The notes under the pieces: generated by a model
The model's database searches: none
Told to the model about the DNA's origin: nothing
The model's input: only the letters and a program-made list of their open reading frames with translations
Translations under genes and position numbers: made by a program
From: Warburgia ugandensis
Lineage: Eukaryota > Streptophyta > Magnoliopsida > Canellales > Canellaceae
Direction: 5' to 3'
Assembly (NCBI GenBank): GCA_035236585.1
Contig: CP141126.1
Coordinates: 6,151,001-6,215,000 of the forward strand
DNA: 64,000 bases
In this document: one piece after another, positions 35,431-44,984 of the stretch
Layout: the number at the start of each line of letters is the position of its first letter
Position numbering within the stretch: the stretch's first letter is position 1

Positions 35431-36649
35431 CTTAGTTTTCTTAATTAAGTTTTAAAAAAAATGCAATTTTGAGGATTACCTGAAAATTTGTACGTTAGAA
35501 ATTTTTGAGAAAAATAAATTTCATTCTTCTAAAAAGGAAAGATGGTGTAAAGAGTGATAACACCCCAATAAGGGTTAACTGCCTCCACCGTTTTGTGATG
35601 GGACTCACATACCATTAATCCAAACCATCCACTTGATACAATTGAATTTGCATATATAATGGCTCAAATTCATTATCATCATCATCAATACCTTATCCCA
35701 ATTAGGGGCTGATCACATGTTTCGTGTTCTTTAATTCCTCTCTATTAAATATCATCGCTTAATTTAGTTATAAAAATTTTAAATATTTTCTCACTACTTC
35801 TATTTACTTTTATTTGGCTCTTCTTCTTGTTCTTATAGAATCTTTGACTTAGATTGCCTCAGTCCTTTTAATCGATGTTATTTTTTTATTTCAGTTAGAT
35901 ATGTTAAAGTCATCTAAGTCTAATTTTTCTCATCTTCTTATCTATTCTAGTACTTTTTAAGTTTTCTTTATTATTTTTATTTTTAAAATAAAAGTCATAC
36001 AAAAATAAAGTTATTAATATCCAAATAATGATACTTTCATCTAGCTGCAACATTTGTGTTCAACAAACTAAAATACAATTTATTAGCTGCTATTCATTTT
36101 GAAATGAAATTTGGGCCATGAGATATCTAAACTCAAGTTACATAAGATGAACGATTTGGATCAATGGTATGTAGGGTTTACCATGAAAAAGTGAAGGCCC
36201 TTCACCCTTGTCGAGTGATGTCCCCATTTATACCAATATTCCTCTTATAAAAGTTTATCAATATAAGAAAAATGGTAAGGAGTTAGGGACTAGCACCCTT
36301 TCCTTTCCCACATTAGCCATTGATCTGACCTGTCCATCTGATTTTTTTGCCATTTGATATTTAGGAGATATAAATTAATTAAGACTGAAAATTGTGGCAT
36401 CCCATGGATGTAATTTTGTAATCAAATGTTTAAAATCTCTATTTGGTTCGATATTAAATTTTCGAATAGCATGTTTATAATTTGCTCTGTAGTAATTCTT
36501 TAGACTTTCATGCATTAATTGGCCCACCAAGCCCAAAAAAATTGAATTGATCTTATTATGATCTAATTAACACTAATCGTGACCAGATGTACGGTCAAGA
36601 TCTGAAATTCCATAAAATGTTTTTTGTTTGGGTCATTTTTCATTTTAAA
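35431..36649. other. Spacer upstream of the PLATZ gene
   Basis: AT-rich, no coding motif. A CATCATCATCAATACCTTATCCCAATTAGGGG stretch near 35675-35710 reads as the reverse complement of the tail of an RTE LINE (compare 44930-44969). A small 3' LINE fragment on the minus strand is therefore likely here. Confidence 0.45.
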
Positions 36650-37121
36650 ATTTCAAATACCGCCAAAATGTGCCAACTACTCAGAGAAGAGAGACGCCCG
36701 CCTCCCCCCTCCACCAAGAAACGCTTTTGGACTCCGCAAAACCCGGTGGAATTGGCGGGAAAAGACATCACTGGATATTCTATTCCACGCGCGACACAGG
36801 TTTCTAATTCTACACGTGTGAACCAAATGAGCATTAGGGTTTAGAAAACATTTCCCACCGAATCCCGCATCTGAAGATATGCGGTTGAGATCGTCCCTTT
36901 CTTCCCGCCCATTGTGGGCACTTCTATAAATAATAAAATCTCAGTTTCCTCTCTTTTAATTTCCGCCACCTTTAATTAAGAGGATTCCACCCCTCTCTCT
37001 TGCTCTGTTCTAGTTGCAGTCACTGGAATTGCAGATTCTCCTTTTTGCATGGAGGTTTGAAGGATCAAATGCTCTCTCTTGGCTCTTGAGTAGAGAAGAT
37101 TTTGTCTCCAAAATAGCAAAA
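36650..37121 (+). promoter_or_regulatory. Promoter and 5' UTR of the PLATZ gene
   Basis: TATAAATA at 36925-36932 lies about 190 bases before the start codon. Three E2F-like elements lie upstream: CCGCCAAA at 36660-36667, GGCGGGAAAA at 36754-36763 and CTTCCCGCCC at 36901-36910. The middle one is a perfect reverse TTTCCCGCC. A CT-rich leader (36945-37010) precedes the ATG. The motifs suggest S-phase-linked transcription; that is inference from motif sequence only. Confidence 0.55.
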
Positions 37122-37827
37122 ATGGTGAGTTTTACTTGATTTTTCACTTTATTTGGGGAATAAATTCTTCTAGTATGTTCTTTATTCATTTGCTTGGAAT
37201 TCTTCATTTTTTGTGCTTTGCTTAGAGCCGAATTTATTATTATTATTATTATTGGCTGTACGTGTCCTCAAATTATTTTGTTCAAATTCGTATATTTTGT
37301 TGATTTTTTGAATGAATTTTCTGATTAGGATATGCTCTGTTTCAGAAAAAAAGGAAAGGCCGGAATGGCTAGTAATCTCTTGAATTTTTCTTGATTTTCG
37401 CTTTAGCCGTTGAATCAGTTCCCGTTTTCTCTTCTGTATCAGTTGAGCCTTGATTCTTTATTTCTAGTGCTTTTTAGGTTGATCGGATTTGATTTTCTGT
37501 ACTCAATTTCTTATGTTTCTGTTCGAACTCCTGATTTTTTATTTTGCAGGTGGGATATGCTCTGCAACTGAAGAAAGAGGAGAAGCCGGAATGGCTAGAA
37601 GTGCTTCTCAAAAGCAGCTTCTTCGGCCCTTGTTCTCAGCACGAAGAAATTCGAAAAAATGACATGAATGTGTTCTGCATCGACTGCAAACAATGCATTT
37701 GCCAACACTGCCTATCTTCCTCTCACTCTAGCCACAAGAAGCTTCTTCAGATCCGGCGATACGTTTATCACGATGTTATTCGTCTCAGCGACATGCAGAA
37801 GCTTCTGGATTGCTCTAGAGTTCAGGT

Positions 37828-37926
<99 letters not shown>

Positions 37927-38622
37927 GGATCATATTAATGAATGAATTAGCTGGCGTTTATCTCCTTAATTTCATCCGTAACTGCTATCTGCAGTACTTA
38001 TCTGTCACTGGAAAGATTTTAATCGTGATTCTAATTTGGCGTTTTCTTTCTTAATTCTCAGTTTGTAACTGCTAATTTCAACGTATTCCCTTCTTAATTT
38101 TGTTTGTTTCCTTCCATGGCAGCCGTACACTATCAACAACGCAAAAGTCGTGTTTCTGAATCCTCGTCCTCAATCTAGGCAACCTACCAAATCCAACGGC
38201 GGAGCTTTCTGCGAGATCTGCCAGAGGAATTTGACGGAACCGAATCGGTATTGCTCTATCGCCTGCAAGGTAAGTAATATCTTCATTTCCGCAAGTTTCA
38301 TTTTCGTCAATTTTATTGATTAGGGTTTTGCTTGATTCTAACCAAACTGTCCTAAAACCGTAAATTGCAGATTTCTTTCGAGGAGAAGAAAAACCCCGCT
38401 GCTTCCTTTGGTTTATGCAGCGATTCATTCTCACTGCCAGAATTCAAGCACTTTTCTGATAAGCGAACTAAAAAAGAGTTGCAGATGGAAGAATCACCAG
38501 CTTCTTCGCTGGATTCCCCTGTTTCCTGCGTAGAAAATCATCCATGGGTTGATTCCGTGTTGAAGCCTAAGAAGCAAGTTCACAAGAGGAAGGGGATTCC
38601 TCGCAGAGCTCCAGTCTTCTGA
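37122..38622 (+). CDS. PLATZ zinc-finger transcription factor
   Basis: Plant AT-rich-sequence and zinc-binding protein: a nuclear, plant-specific regulator that binds A/T-rich DNA. Four exons: 37122-37124 (only the ATG, then GTGAGT), 37550-37825, 38123-38269 and 38371-38622. All junctions are in phase 0 with GT..AG borders, giving 225 residues, the usual family length. The first zinc module is C29-x2-H32-x11-C44-x2-C47-x4-C52-x2-C55-x4-H60-x2-H63. The second is C123-x2-C126-x10-C137-x3-C141. The segment between them contains PYTINNAKVVFLNPRPQSR, a family hallmark. The tail is Ser-rich, then Lys/Arg-rich, ending KRKGIPRRAPVF, the conserved end and a likely nuclear signal. No key residue is missing and no frame is broken. 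The one-codon first exon is typical of this family. Which paralogue it is cannot be told without a tree. Confidence 0.96.
37328..37372 (+). repeat. Decayed copy of the exon 2 start inside PLATZ intron 1
   Basis: GGATATGCTCTG..CCGGAATGGCTAG in intron 1 matches the exon 2 segment 37553-37598 at most positions. The copy has frame-destroying changes and no usable acceptor before it. Confidence 0.85.
37831..37922 (+). repeat. (TC)46 microsatellite in PLATZ intron 2
   Basis: About 46 uninterrupted TC units begin five bases after the intron 2 splice donor. Long Ser-Leu or Arg-Glu frames across it are artefacts. Confidence 0.98.
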
Positions 38623-39462
38623 AAAAATGAAAAATAGAGAAAAGAAAATGAACAGAAATTCTCTCATATATATAAATCTCCTTTATAAACCGTAATTTAA
38701 TGAATATATTATCCATTTTTTTCTATTAAATTTGGATGAAAATGAAACGGGCTTCTCTCTCTGCAATTGTTGGTCTCTGTTTTCGGTTGCTCCTTTTTCT
38801 TGGGTTAGGTTGGACGTGGGGACGATCCTGTTGTCTTTTCAGTTGTACAGCATAAAGTGGATGATGGGTTTTCTCCAATTATTATTCTTTTTTTATGGTG
38901 ATGGGTGGAATTGTATCTCTTTTGTCTTGATCATAAATAAATTACAGTATGATATTCAATGCTTGATTGCATATTATGGTCTTGTCCTTTTAGTATTAGA
39001 ATAATGGTAAAGCCGTCGGAGCTTTGAACTTTGTCTCAATGTATGTCGGGTGAGGATGAAGCCCGGTTACATTGGCTTTTGGTAGACCGAAAATCAGAGT
39101 GTAGCCGTGACTAGTGGCAGACAAAAGGAAGGAATAGGCGATGTGGTGGAACAATCATGTGTTAAGCTCCTTTTATGGTTATTCATGGATAACGACTGCC
39201 TGATTTACTTATCCTGGGATGGTCGGAATTTGATCATCTTATGCTTGGATAGAGTTTCTCCTTACTGTTTGCATAATGTTATCGTATTTAGGAGTTCAGA
39301 TAGCAGCAGACAGAGTGAATAAATTGTAATACCTGGCTAATGCATGATATGTGGTCAGACTATCTGTTGAACGAATTACGTTCAGCCTTTAACGTTGCGG
39401 CTGTTAGTGCTAAATGTGAAATATGAGAATAAATTGTTGTCAAGGATAATTTATGGCTTTGA
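38623..39462. other. PLATZ 3' flank
   Basis: AT-rich 3' untranslated and downstream DNA; an ATAAATAAAT motif near 38932 could serve polyadenylation. No further gene is recognised before the LINE. Confidence 0.5.
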
Positions 39463-39477
39463 ATAGCATCGGAGAAA
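39463..39477. repeat. LINE target-site duplication, left copy
   Basis: ATAGCATCGGAGAAA matches ATAGCATTGGAGAAA at 44970-44984 in 14 of 15 positions, the size range expected for LINE insertion. Confidence 0.75.
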
Positions 39478-39596
39478 TTAAAGATGATTTTGTTATTTTT
39501 TTCTTATTTGCAAATGAATATGCATTTGTACGTTAGTTTGTAAGTTAGAAATAAAAATAACATGAATTAAAAATTGATATTCTCTTAAGTTAGGGC

Positions 39597-39780
39597 ATCT
39601 TTGATCTCGGGTATAGTGAAAAATAGACAAGGGTTGTTATGACATTCTTTCAAAAGTGACGCGTTACATTAGATTTCGGGTGTAGTGAAAAATTGGGAAA
39701 TAGTTGGTAGAGCATTCCCTCAGAAGTGGCATTGCATTAGAACTCAGGTGTAGTGAAAAGTGGGTATGAGTTCATGCCAT
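39597..39780 (+). repeat. 68-bp tandem repeat, about 3 units
   Basis: The phrase C(G/A)GGT(A/G)TAGTGAAAA recurs at about 39608, 39677 and 39745, with similar sequence between. It lies in the 5' region of the LINE, so it is probably its untranslated leader. Confidence 0.7.
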
Positions 39781-39820
39781 GGAGGTCAAGAATTTCAAGA
39801 GCATAAGATTTGTATTGTCA

Positions 39821-39825
39821 CATGA
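39821..39825. repeat. TRIM target-site duplication CATGA, left copy
   Basis: Identical to CATGA at 42128-42132, just outside the two composite ends. Removing the composite joins the LINE reading across the site. Confidence 0.9.
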
Positions 39826-41171
39826 TGACACACCCCACCCACTGTGGGGTCTACAGTAACAATATTGTCTGCTTTGGGCCCATTGGGTCCGCACGGCTTT
39901 GTTCTCACTCCGGCTTCCCAGGGTAAAACGCGTTGTTACTGTGAGGAGTGTTCCCACTCCTTATCACCCAGCCCAGCTCCCCTCTCCAGGCGGTATGGGA
40001 CTAACTCTCAACCGTCACCCCCTCGGCCTTCTCCGCTTCACCACCCCTCACAAGGCCATGGTACCTCACGGTGCCTGAGCCGGCAAGGCTAGATCTCTCC
40101 CTCTTAGGGGACACACGCCCTCGTGTGACCGAGGCACGCATGCGGTTAGCCACCCATCACCACGAGGAGACTGGCTCTGATACCAAATTGACACACCCCA
40201 CCCACCGTGGGGTCCACAGTAAGAATATTGTCCGCTTTGGGCCGGGGCCTGCACGGCTTTGTTCTCACCCCGGCTTCCCAGGGTAAAACGCGTTGTTACT
40301 GTGAGGAGTGTTCCCACTCCTTATCACCCAGCCCAGCTCCCCTCTCCAGGCGGTATGGGACTAACTCTCAACCGTCACCCCCTCGGCCTTCTCCGCTTCG
40401 CCACCCCTCACAAGGCCATGGTACCTCACGGTGCCTGAGCCGGCAAGGCTAGATCTCTCCCCCTTAGGGGACACACGCCCTCGTGTGACCGAGGCACGCA
40501 TGCGGTTAGCCACCCATCACCACGAGGAGACTGGCTCTGATACCAAATTGACACACCCCACCCACCGTGGGGTCCACAGTAACAATATTGTCCGCTTTGG
40601 GCCCACTGGGTCCGCACGGCTTTGTTCTCACCCCGGCTTCCCAGGGTAAAACGCGTTGTTACTGTGAGGAGTGTTCCCACTCCTTATCACCTAGCCCAGC
40701 TCCCCTCTCCAGGCGGTATGGGACTAACTCTCAACCGTCACCCCCTCGGCCTTCTCCGCTTTGCCACCCCTCACAAGGCCATGGTACCTCACAATGCCTG
40801 AGCCGGCAAGGCTAGATCTCTCCCCCTTAGGGGACACACGCCCTCGTGTGACCGAGGCACGCATGCGGTTAGCTACCCATCACCACGAGGAGACTGGCTC
40901 TGATACCAAATTGACACACCCCACCCATCGTGGGGTCCACAGTAACAATATTGTCCGCTTTGAGCCCACTGGGTCTGCACGGCTTTGTTCTCACCCCGGC
41001 TTCCCAGGGTAAAACGCGTTGTTACTGTGAGGAGTGTTCCCACTCCTTATCACCCAGCCCAGCTCCCCTCTCCAGGCGGTATGGGACTAACTCTCAACCG
41101 TCACCCCCTCGGCCTTCTCCGCTTCGCCACCCCTCACAAGGCCATGGTACCTCACAGTGCCTGAGCCGGCT
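39826..41171 (-). repeat. TRIM array, minus orientation, four LTRs
   Basis: Three complete LTR-internal units with period 360-363 bp, then a fourth LTR and part of an internal region ending near 41171. Primer sites in reverse (GCTCTGATACCA) lie beside each LTR, for instance 40174-40185. Confidence 0.92.
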
Positions 41172-41178
41172 AGGGGGG

Positions 41179-41317
41179 TGATGGTCTGTGGGTTATAAGG
41201 GGGGTTCTCTCCCTTCTCAACAAGGAGGCCTTTTCCCCTGGACGCGGGGGAGAACCAAAACCTGTGTGCGTGCGCACGGGACAATATCCTTGTTGTGGGC
41301 CCGACGGGGTTGTGACA
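41179..41317 (+). repeat. Foreign TRIM LTR inside the composite
   Basis: 139 bp from TGATGGTCTGTGGGTTATAAG to GGTTGTGACA with TG..CA borders. It is homologous to but clearly diverged from the 150-bp LTR (shared GACAATAT-C-TT, GGGCCC and GAGAACCAAAACC-type blocks). A TATAAG box stands near its start. A polypurine tract (TAGGGGGG) directly precedes it, and no target duplication flanks it. Confidence 0.75.
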
Positions 41318-41660
41318 GTTCCCACTCCTTATCACCCAGCCCAGCTCCCCTCTCCAGGCGGTATGGGACTAACTCTCAACCGTCACCCCCTCGGCCTTCT
41401 CCGCTTCGCCACCCCTCACAAGGCCATGGTACCTCACGGTGCCTGAGCCGGCAAGGCTAGATCTCTCCCCCATAGGGGACACACGCCCTCGTGTGACCGA
41501 GCCTTGCCGGCTCAGGCACCGTGAGGTACCATGGCCTTGTGAGGGGTGGCGAAGCGGAGAAGGCCGAGGGGGCGACGGTTGAGAGTTAGTCCCATACCGC
41601 TTGGAGAGGGGAGCTGAGCTGGGTGATAAGGAGTGGGAACACTCCTCACAGTAAGAACGC
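41318..41660. repeat. Hairpin junction between the two TRIM arrays
   Basis: The left arm (about 41319-41458) runs GTTCCCACTCC ... GCCGGCAAGG. It is complementary to the right arm (about 41500-41640), CCTTGCCGGC ... AGTGGGAAC. The spacer is about 40 bases. The minus-orientation unit breaks after GTGACCGAG at 41499; the plus-orientation unit starts at 41500. Confidence 0.85.
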
Positions 41661-42127
41661 GTTTTACCCTTGGAAGCCAGGGTGAGAACAAAACCGTGCG
41701 GACCCAGTGGGCCCAAAGCGGACAATATTCTTACTGTGGACCCCACGGTGGGTGGGGTGTGTCAATTTGGTATCAGAGCCAGTCTCCTCGTGGTGATGGG
41801 TGGCTAACCGCATGCGTGCTTCGGTCACACGAGGGCGTGTGTCCCCTAAGGGGGAGAGATCTAGCCTTGCCGGCTCAGGCATCGTGAGGTACCATGGCCT
41901 TGTGAGGGGTGGCGAAGCGGAGAAGGCCGAGGGGGCGACAGTTGAGAGTTAGTCCCATACCGCCTGGAGAGGGGAGCTGGGCTGGGTGATAAGGAGTGGG
42001 AACACTCCTCACAGTAAGAACACGTTTTACCCTGGGAAGCCAGGGTGAGAACAAAACCGTGCGGACCCAGTGGGCCCAAAGCGGACAATATTCTTACTGT
42101 GGACCCCACGGTGGGTGGGGTGTGTCA
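41500..42127 (+). repeat. TRIM array, plus orientation, two LTRs
   Basis: Partial internal region, polypurine tract, LTR 41615-41764, primer site 41768-41779, full internal region, LTR 41978-42127. Confidence 0.92.
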
Positions 42128-44969
42128 CATGAAATATAGGAACATTGGTAGATAACAATTTGGAGTTAGTAGTTATAATGAAACATCGGAGAGTTACAAT
42201 TATTTGTATATAAGAAACCAAGTAAAAAATGGCTAAAACTAGATAAATCAATGGTTATAAACTTTGGTGCGTGGTAAAGGATAATAACAAAAATGACGTA
42301 AGAATAATAATGGATAAAGAATTGAGGATAAAGTTGTGGACGTTAAAAGAATCAGTGATAGAATTATAATAATAAAACTTGTTCTAAGAGAGTAGATTAT
42401 AAATGTCATAAGTGCATGCACATTACAATTAGGGTTAGCATATATAATTAAGAGAATTTTCAGAAGATATGGAGGGAATTATGCAAAAAACTCCCAACAC
42501 TGAGGGGATATTTGTAAGAGCATACTTAAATGATTATGTACAAAAAGAAAAGGAAGAATATGATAGGATACATGGAGGGTATGGTATAAAAGAAAGACAT
42601 GAGATAAGAGAAACTATCCTCAATTTTGTTTATTATATAACCTGGCCATTGTAAATAAATACTTTAACAAGAGGGATAAATACTTAATAACCTTAAAAAG
42701 TGGACTTGATAATAGCCAAACAGACTTTTTTCTACTTAAGAATATTGAAAAATTAATATGTAAGGATTGTAAGGTGATACTTGGTGAGAGTTTAACCTCG
42801 CAACATAAGTTAATGATTATGGATATTTATATTAAAAGATGAAAGAAAGGAAACGAACTTAATAGGCATCCAAAAACTAAGTGGTGAAACTTAAAAGGAG
42901 AGAAAATAACCTCATTCACAAACAAGTTGATGGTTGAAAGGAAACTAATACTATAAAACTGAAGTAAACACCATGTGGACTAATATGACTAAGTCTATTA
43001 AGAAAGTGGCAAAAGATGTCTTAAAAGTATCTAAAGGTAAAAGTCAATTAGTAAAGAAATATAATAGTGGAGTACAACAGTGCAACAAGTTGTTAAAGAA
43101 AAATGGATGTATTTTAAAGCATGGTAGAAGACTAGAAATAATGAAAAATATGAATAGTATAAGAATGCTAAAAAGGTTATTAAGAGAATAGTGAGGCTAA
43201 ACTTAAGGCATATGATGACCTCTATAGTACACTAGGATTAAGAAAAGGTGAGAAAGATGTGTTTAAACTTACAAAAATAAGATAATAGAAGGGTAAGGAC
43301 TTAGATCATGTTAGGTGTATTAAAAGTAATGATCAAAGGGTATTAGTCAAAGATGATGAGATTAAACAAAGGTGGGAGACTTACTTCAAAATATTGTTAA
43401 ATGACAATGGCTTTGAGAATATAGGGATTGAAAATACTGTAAACCTAAATAACATTGGACATTATAGATATGAACATAGAATTAGAATACTTGAGAAAAG
43501 AGGCCTTGAAAAAGATAAAATCAGGAAAGGTCATGGAGTTCGATAGTATACTAATAGAGGTTTAGAAGCATATGAGAGATACTGAAATAGTTTGGTTGAC
43601 GAAGTTGTTTAATAAGATTATAAAATCAAAGAAAATGTCGGATGAATGGAGGAAAAGCTCTATTGTACTAATTTATAAGAATAAATGAAACATATAGAGT
43701 TGTACTAATTATTGAGGGATCAAATTTATGGGCCACACTATAAAACTTTTTGAAAGAGTGATTGGCTACAACATGAAACTATTGTATCATAGAACTAGTT
43801 TGGTTTTATGCCTGGAGGTCTTTCATGAAAGCTATTTTCTTACTAAGACAATGATAGAGAAATATAGGAAAAAGAGGAAAGACCTCCACATGGTCTTTAT
43901 CAACTTAGAGAAAACTTATGATAGAGTCTTTAGAGAATTAATATGGAGGGTGTTGGGTTAGAAAGGTGTTTCAAGCGGCATATTGATACAAATAAAGATA
44001 TGTATGAGAGAGTGGTAACAAATGTTAAGACCATTAGTGGTGAGACTGGTGATTTTTCTGTCATTGTAGAATTGCACTAAGGATCGGCATTGAGCCCATA
44101 CCTTTTTACATTGGTTATGGATGAGTTAACAAAACATCTGCAAGAGGAGATTCTATAGTGCATGCTATTTGCAGATGATATAGCCTTATTTGATGGGACA
44201 ATGGAGCATGTAAACACAGAACTAGAGTTATAGAGAAAAGCAATAAAATATAAAGGATTTAAAATTAGCCAAACTAAGACATGATATATGTAATGCAATT
44301 TTAGCAAGGAAAGGGGTAGGAATGAAACACCAGCTAAGATTGATAACTAAGAAGTCCTCGTAAATTACCACTTTTGGTACTCAGGATCAATGATTCATGA
44401 GAGTAAAGAGATTAAGATGGAGGTTACCTAGAGAATTCAAGTTGTTTGGAAAAAATGGAGATGTGTATTTGGAGTTTTGTGTGATCTGCGGTGCCAGTCA
44501 AATTAAAAGGAAAATTCTATAGGATGACTATAAGGCCGGCCATGCTTTATGGATTAGAGTGATGGGCAGTTAATGAACATCATGTTCATGGGATAAGTAT
44601 CGCATAAATGAGAATGTTGAGATGGATTAGTAGCAGAATAAGAAAGGATAGAAATAGGAATGAAAACATTAGAGGAAACTTAGGGTAGCACTAATAAGTA
44701 ATAAGATGAAGAAGATTAGACTTACATGGTTTGGATATGTCCAAAGGAGATCGAAAATGACACCGATTAGAAAGAGTGAGTCAATGCAAGTAGAAGGTTT
44801 TAAAAGTGCAAGGAGAAAGCCCATGAGAACGTGGATAGAAGTGGGGGGAAAAGATTTAAAAACTTTGAAACTAAATGAAGCCATGTCACTTAATAGAGAG
44901 AAATGGATGAATAAGATTAATGTGGCCAACCCCTAATTGGGACAAGGTCTTGATGACGATGATGATGAA

Positions 44970-44984
44970 ATAGCATTGGAGAAA
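44970..44984. repeat. LINE target-site duplication, right copy
   Basis: ATAGCATTGGAGAAA, pairing with 39463-39477. Confidence 0.75.

Larger units (their letters stand above)
39826..42127. mobile_element. Inverted composite of tandem TRIM elements
   Basis: A short non-autonomous LTR retrotransposon with 150-bp LTR, 213-bp internal part, tRNA-Met primer site TGGTATCAGAGC and polypurine tract GGAGAGGGGAGC, but no protein gene. The composite has LTRs at 39826-39975, 40189-40335, 40549-40698 and 40912-41061 in minus orientation, and at 41615-41764 and 41978-42127 in plus orientation. Both outer ends are the same LTR end (TGACACACC at left, GGTGTGTCA at right). The 5-bp CATGA duplication encloses the whole. 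The units are almost identical, so amplification is recent relative to the LINE. The region is GC-rich against its AT-rich surroundings. Confidence 0.9.
39478..44969 (+). mobile_element. RTE-type LINE (interrupted, degenerate)
   Basis: Non-LTR retrotransposon, about 3.2 kb once the TRIM composite at 39826-42127 is set aside, the usual RTE size. An apurinic-type endonuclease region (about 42133-42720; motif YDRIHGGYGIKER) precedes reverse transcriptase (about 42970-44560; KDLHMVFINLEKTYDRV and CMLFADDIALF). A C-terminal part follows with RPAMLYGLE and LTWFGYVQRRS. The 3' tail is a GATGAC-GATGAT simple repeat, as in RTE elements. Stops and shifts are frequent. The motif A Asp of reverse transcriptase is Asn (FINL), while the FADD box is kept. 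Confidence 0.88.

Noticed and set aside
37668..38054. Frames encoding Ser-Leu or Arg-Glu runs at the (TC)46 tract
   Set aside because: Simple-repeat translation inside PLATZ intron 2. The spliced gene model explains the coding sequence fully.
39821..42132. Regular repeats that might suggest a CRISPR-like array
   Set aside because: The units are LTR plus internal sequence with primer sites and no unique spacers, and this is a plant genome.
39844..42251. Recurrent 60-90-codon open frames on both strands of the TRIM array
   Set aside because: They recur because the unit length (360 or 363) is a multiple of three and the DNA is GC-rich. They have no domain, and both strands are equally open.
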